A stretch of DNA of 7,015 nucleotides from Paracoccaceae bacterium. GTDB lineage: Bacteria > Pseudomonadota > Alphaproteobacteria > Rhodobacterales > Rhodobacteraceae. The stretch lies in NCBI GenBank assembly GCA_023260935.1, contig JALQTL010000153.1:1-7015 (forward strand). The letters run 5' to 3'. Shown one piece after another: positions 6,338 to 7,015 of the stretch. Position numbers and translations under genes: made by a program. Numbering within the stretch: position 1 is the first letter of the stretch; each line of letters begins with the position of its first letter. The notes beneath the pieces were generated by a model. That model searched no databases. It was not told the origin of the DNA and was given only the letters and a program-made list of their open reading frames with translations.

Positions 6338-7015
6338 ATCCCCAACAAGGTTTCAAGCATGCCGTCGAGGGTTTGCAGAACCCGGGCGTTGGCGGCATAG
6401 GCCTTTTCGATGTTCAGCAGATTCTGCATCTCCTGATCCGTGTCGACCCCGGCCTTCAGCAGCTCAGACCGAAACGTATCTGTCTGCGTGGCCGCAAAGC
6501 CAAGATCGGCCTCGAAGGAAAGGCGGCGCCCCGACACATCCGACAAGACGGCCGTGGCAAGGCCGGACAGCCCGGCCGCAGTGCTGAAGCCCCCCAGGGG
6601 CGGCAGACGCCCCGTGGTGGCCGCGGCTGACAGGGCCGAAAGAAGGCGGCTGTCGCCCGGTGCGCCGGGGGCGGCGGCGCCAAGCCCGTCGCGCAGCCGC
6701 CACAGGGCGCCGCCGCGGTCCGGGTCTGCCGCGGCATTCACCGCGATGCGACCGGCAAGCCCCGCTTCATCCCCCGGCAGCACCAATGCCCCCGCGTCGG
6801 TGAACAATCCCGCCAGTCCGGCACCAAGGCTGGGGTCAAGGCCGGGTTCGGCAAACCGGCCCACCAGATCGGCGGCCAGTCCGTCAAGCTGCGCCTGGGC
6901 ACGGGGCGCAAGATCATCGCGCAGCGAAAACAGCGCCGACAGCCGCCCCTCGCCCAGCCGTGCGCTGACGGCGTCCGCGTCCATGGGCCGGCCGTCCAGC
7001 GTCAGGCCCGAAAGG
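6334..7015 (-). CDS. flgK: Flagellar hook-associated protein FlgK (HAP1), C-terminal part only
   Basis: The frame is open from the right edge of the window to a TGA at 6336-6334, giving 227 complete visible codons. The internal ATG at 6984 is not the true start, because family-like sequence (GLTLDGRP) continues upstream of it. Next comes the FlgK block GEGRLSALFSLRDDLAPRAQ, then LDGLAADLVGRF, in which the chain runs along the hook tip. The central part (about residues 60-150) is low-complexity, rich in Ala, Gly and Leu. The C-terminus has the hallmark GVDTDQEMQNLLNIEKAY, then AANARVLQTLDGMLETLLGI, equivalent to the SGVNLDEE-LIxYQxAYxASA motif shared by rod, hook and hook-associated proteins. 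FlgK forms the first ring of the hook-filament junction. By comparison with family members of about 480 residues or more, about half the gene is outside the window. It is transcribed ahead of flgL and flgI, with a 4-bp overlap to flgL. Confidence 0.95.
   Translation of the reverse strand, partial: LSGLTLDGRPMDADAVSARLGEGRLSALFSLRDDLAPRAQAQLDGLAADLVGRFAEPGLDPSLGAGLAGLFTDAGALVLPGDEAGLAGRIAVNAAADPDRGGALWRLRDGLGAAAPGAPGDSRLLSALSAAATTGRLPPLGGFSTAAGLSGLATAVLSDVSGRRLSFEADLGFAATQTDTFRSELLKAGVDTDQEMQNLLNIEKAYAANARVLQTLDGMLETLLGI

Noticed and set aside
1..7015. Mobile element, CRISPR array, tRNA/rRNA, toxin-antitoxin pair or defence system
   Set aside because: I saw no transposase or integrase motifs, spaced direct repeats, tRNA-like cloverleaf or small paired genes. 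Composition and gene content look uniform and chromosomal.

Overview
This looks like ordinary chromosomal DNA from a GC-rich alphaproteobacterium, most likely of the Rhodobacteraceae/Paracoccaceae. I infer this from the high GC content, the protein sequences, the flgK-flgL-flgI order and the alphaproteobacterial style of the map and OmpA-like genes. No tRNA, rRNA, CRISPR array, insertion sequence or phage gene is visible. Genes cover almost everything; the longest non-coding stretch is about 149 bp (3248-3396).

Layout. (1) 1-732, plus strand: the C-terminal four fifths of a LysR-type transcriptional regulator whose DNA-binding domain lies before the window. (2) 768-3247, minus strand: a probable three-gene operon read right to left. 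It starts with a stand-alone CinA-type molybdopterin-binding-fold protein, followed by a GNAT N-acetyltransferase overlapping it by 4 bp, and then an exported OmpA-family protein. (3) 3248-3396: a divergent intergenic region with two inverted repeats and ribosome binding sites pointing both ways. (4) 3397-4206, plus strand: type I methionine aminopeptidase (map), starting at GTG. (5) 4230-7015, minus strand: the end of a flagellar operon, flgK (cut by the window edge), flgL and flgI, each joined to the next by a 4-bp ATGA overlap.

How the genes fit together. The flagellar genes form a clear unit: FlgK and FlgL are the two hook-filament junction proteins, and FlgI is the periplasmic P-ring subunit that carries the rod through the peptidoglycan. 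map is a housekeeping gene that removes the initiator methionine. The CinA-like/GNAT pair is probably translationally coupled, but nothing in the sequence says what the two do together. The OmpA-like protein probably ties the outer membrane or periplasm to peptidoglycan.

I found no convincing novel system. The items most worth a second look are the inverted repeats between cinA and map, the two-part OmpA-family protein with a conserved-looking cysteine pair, and a P-ring protein with no cysteines.
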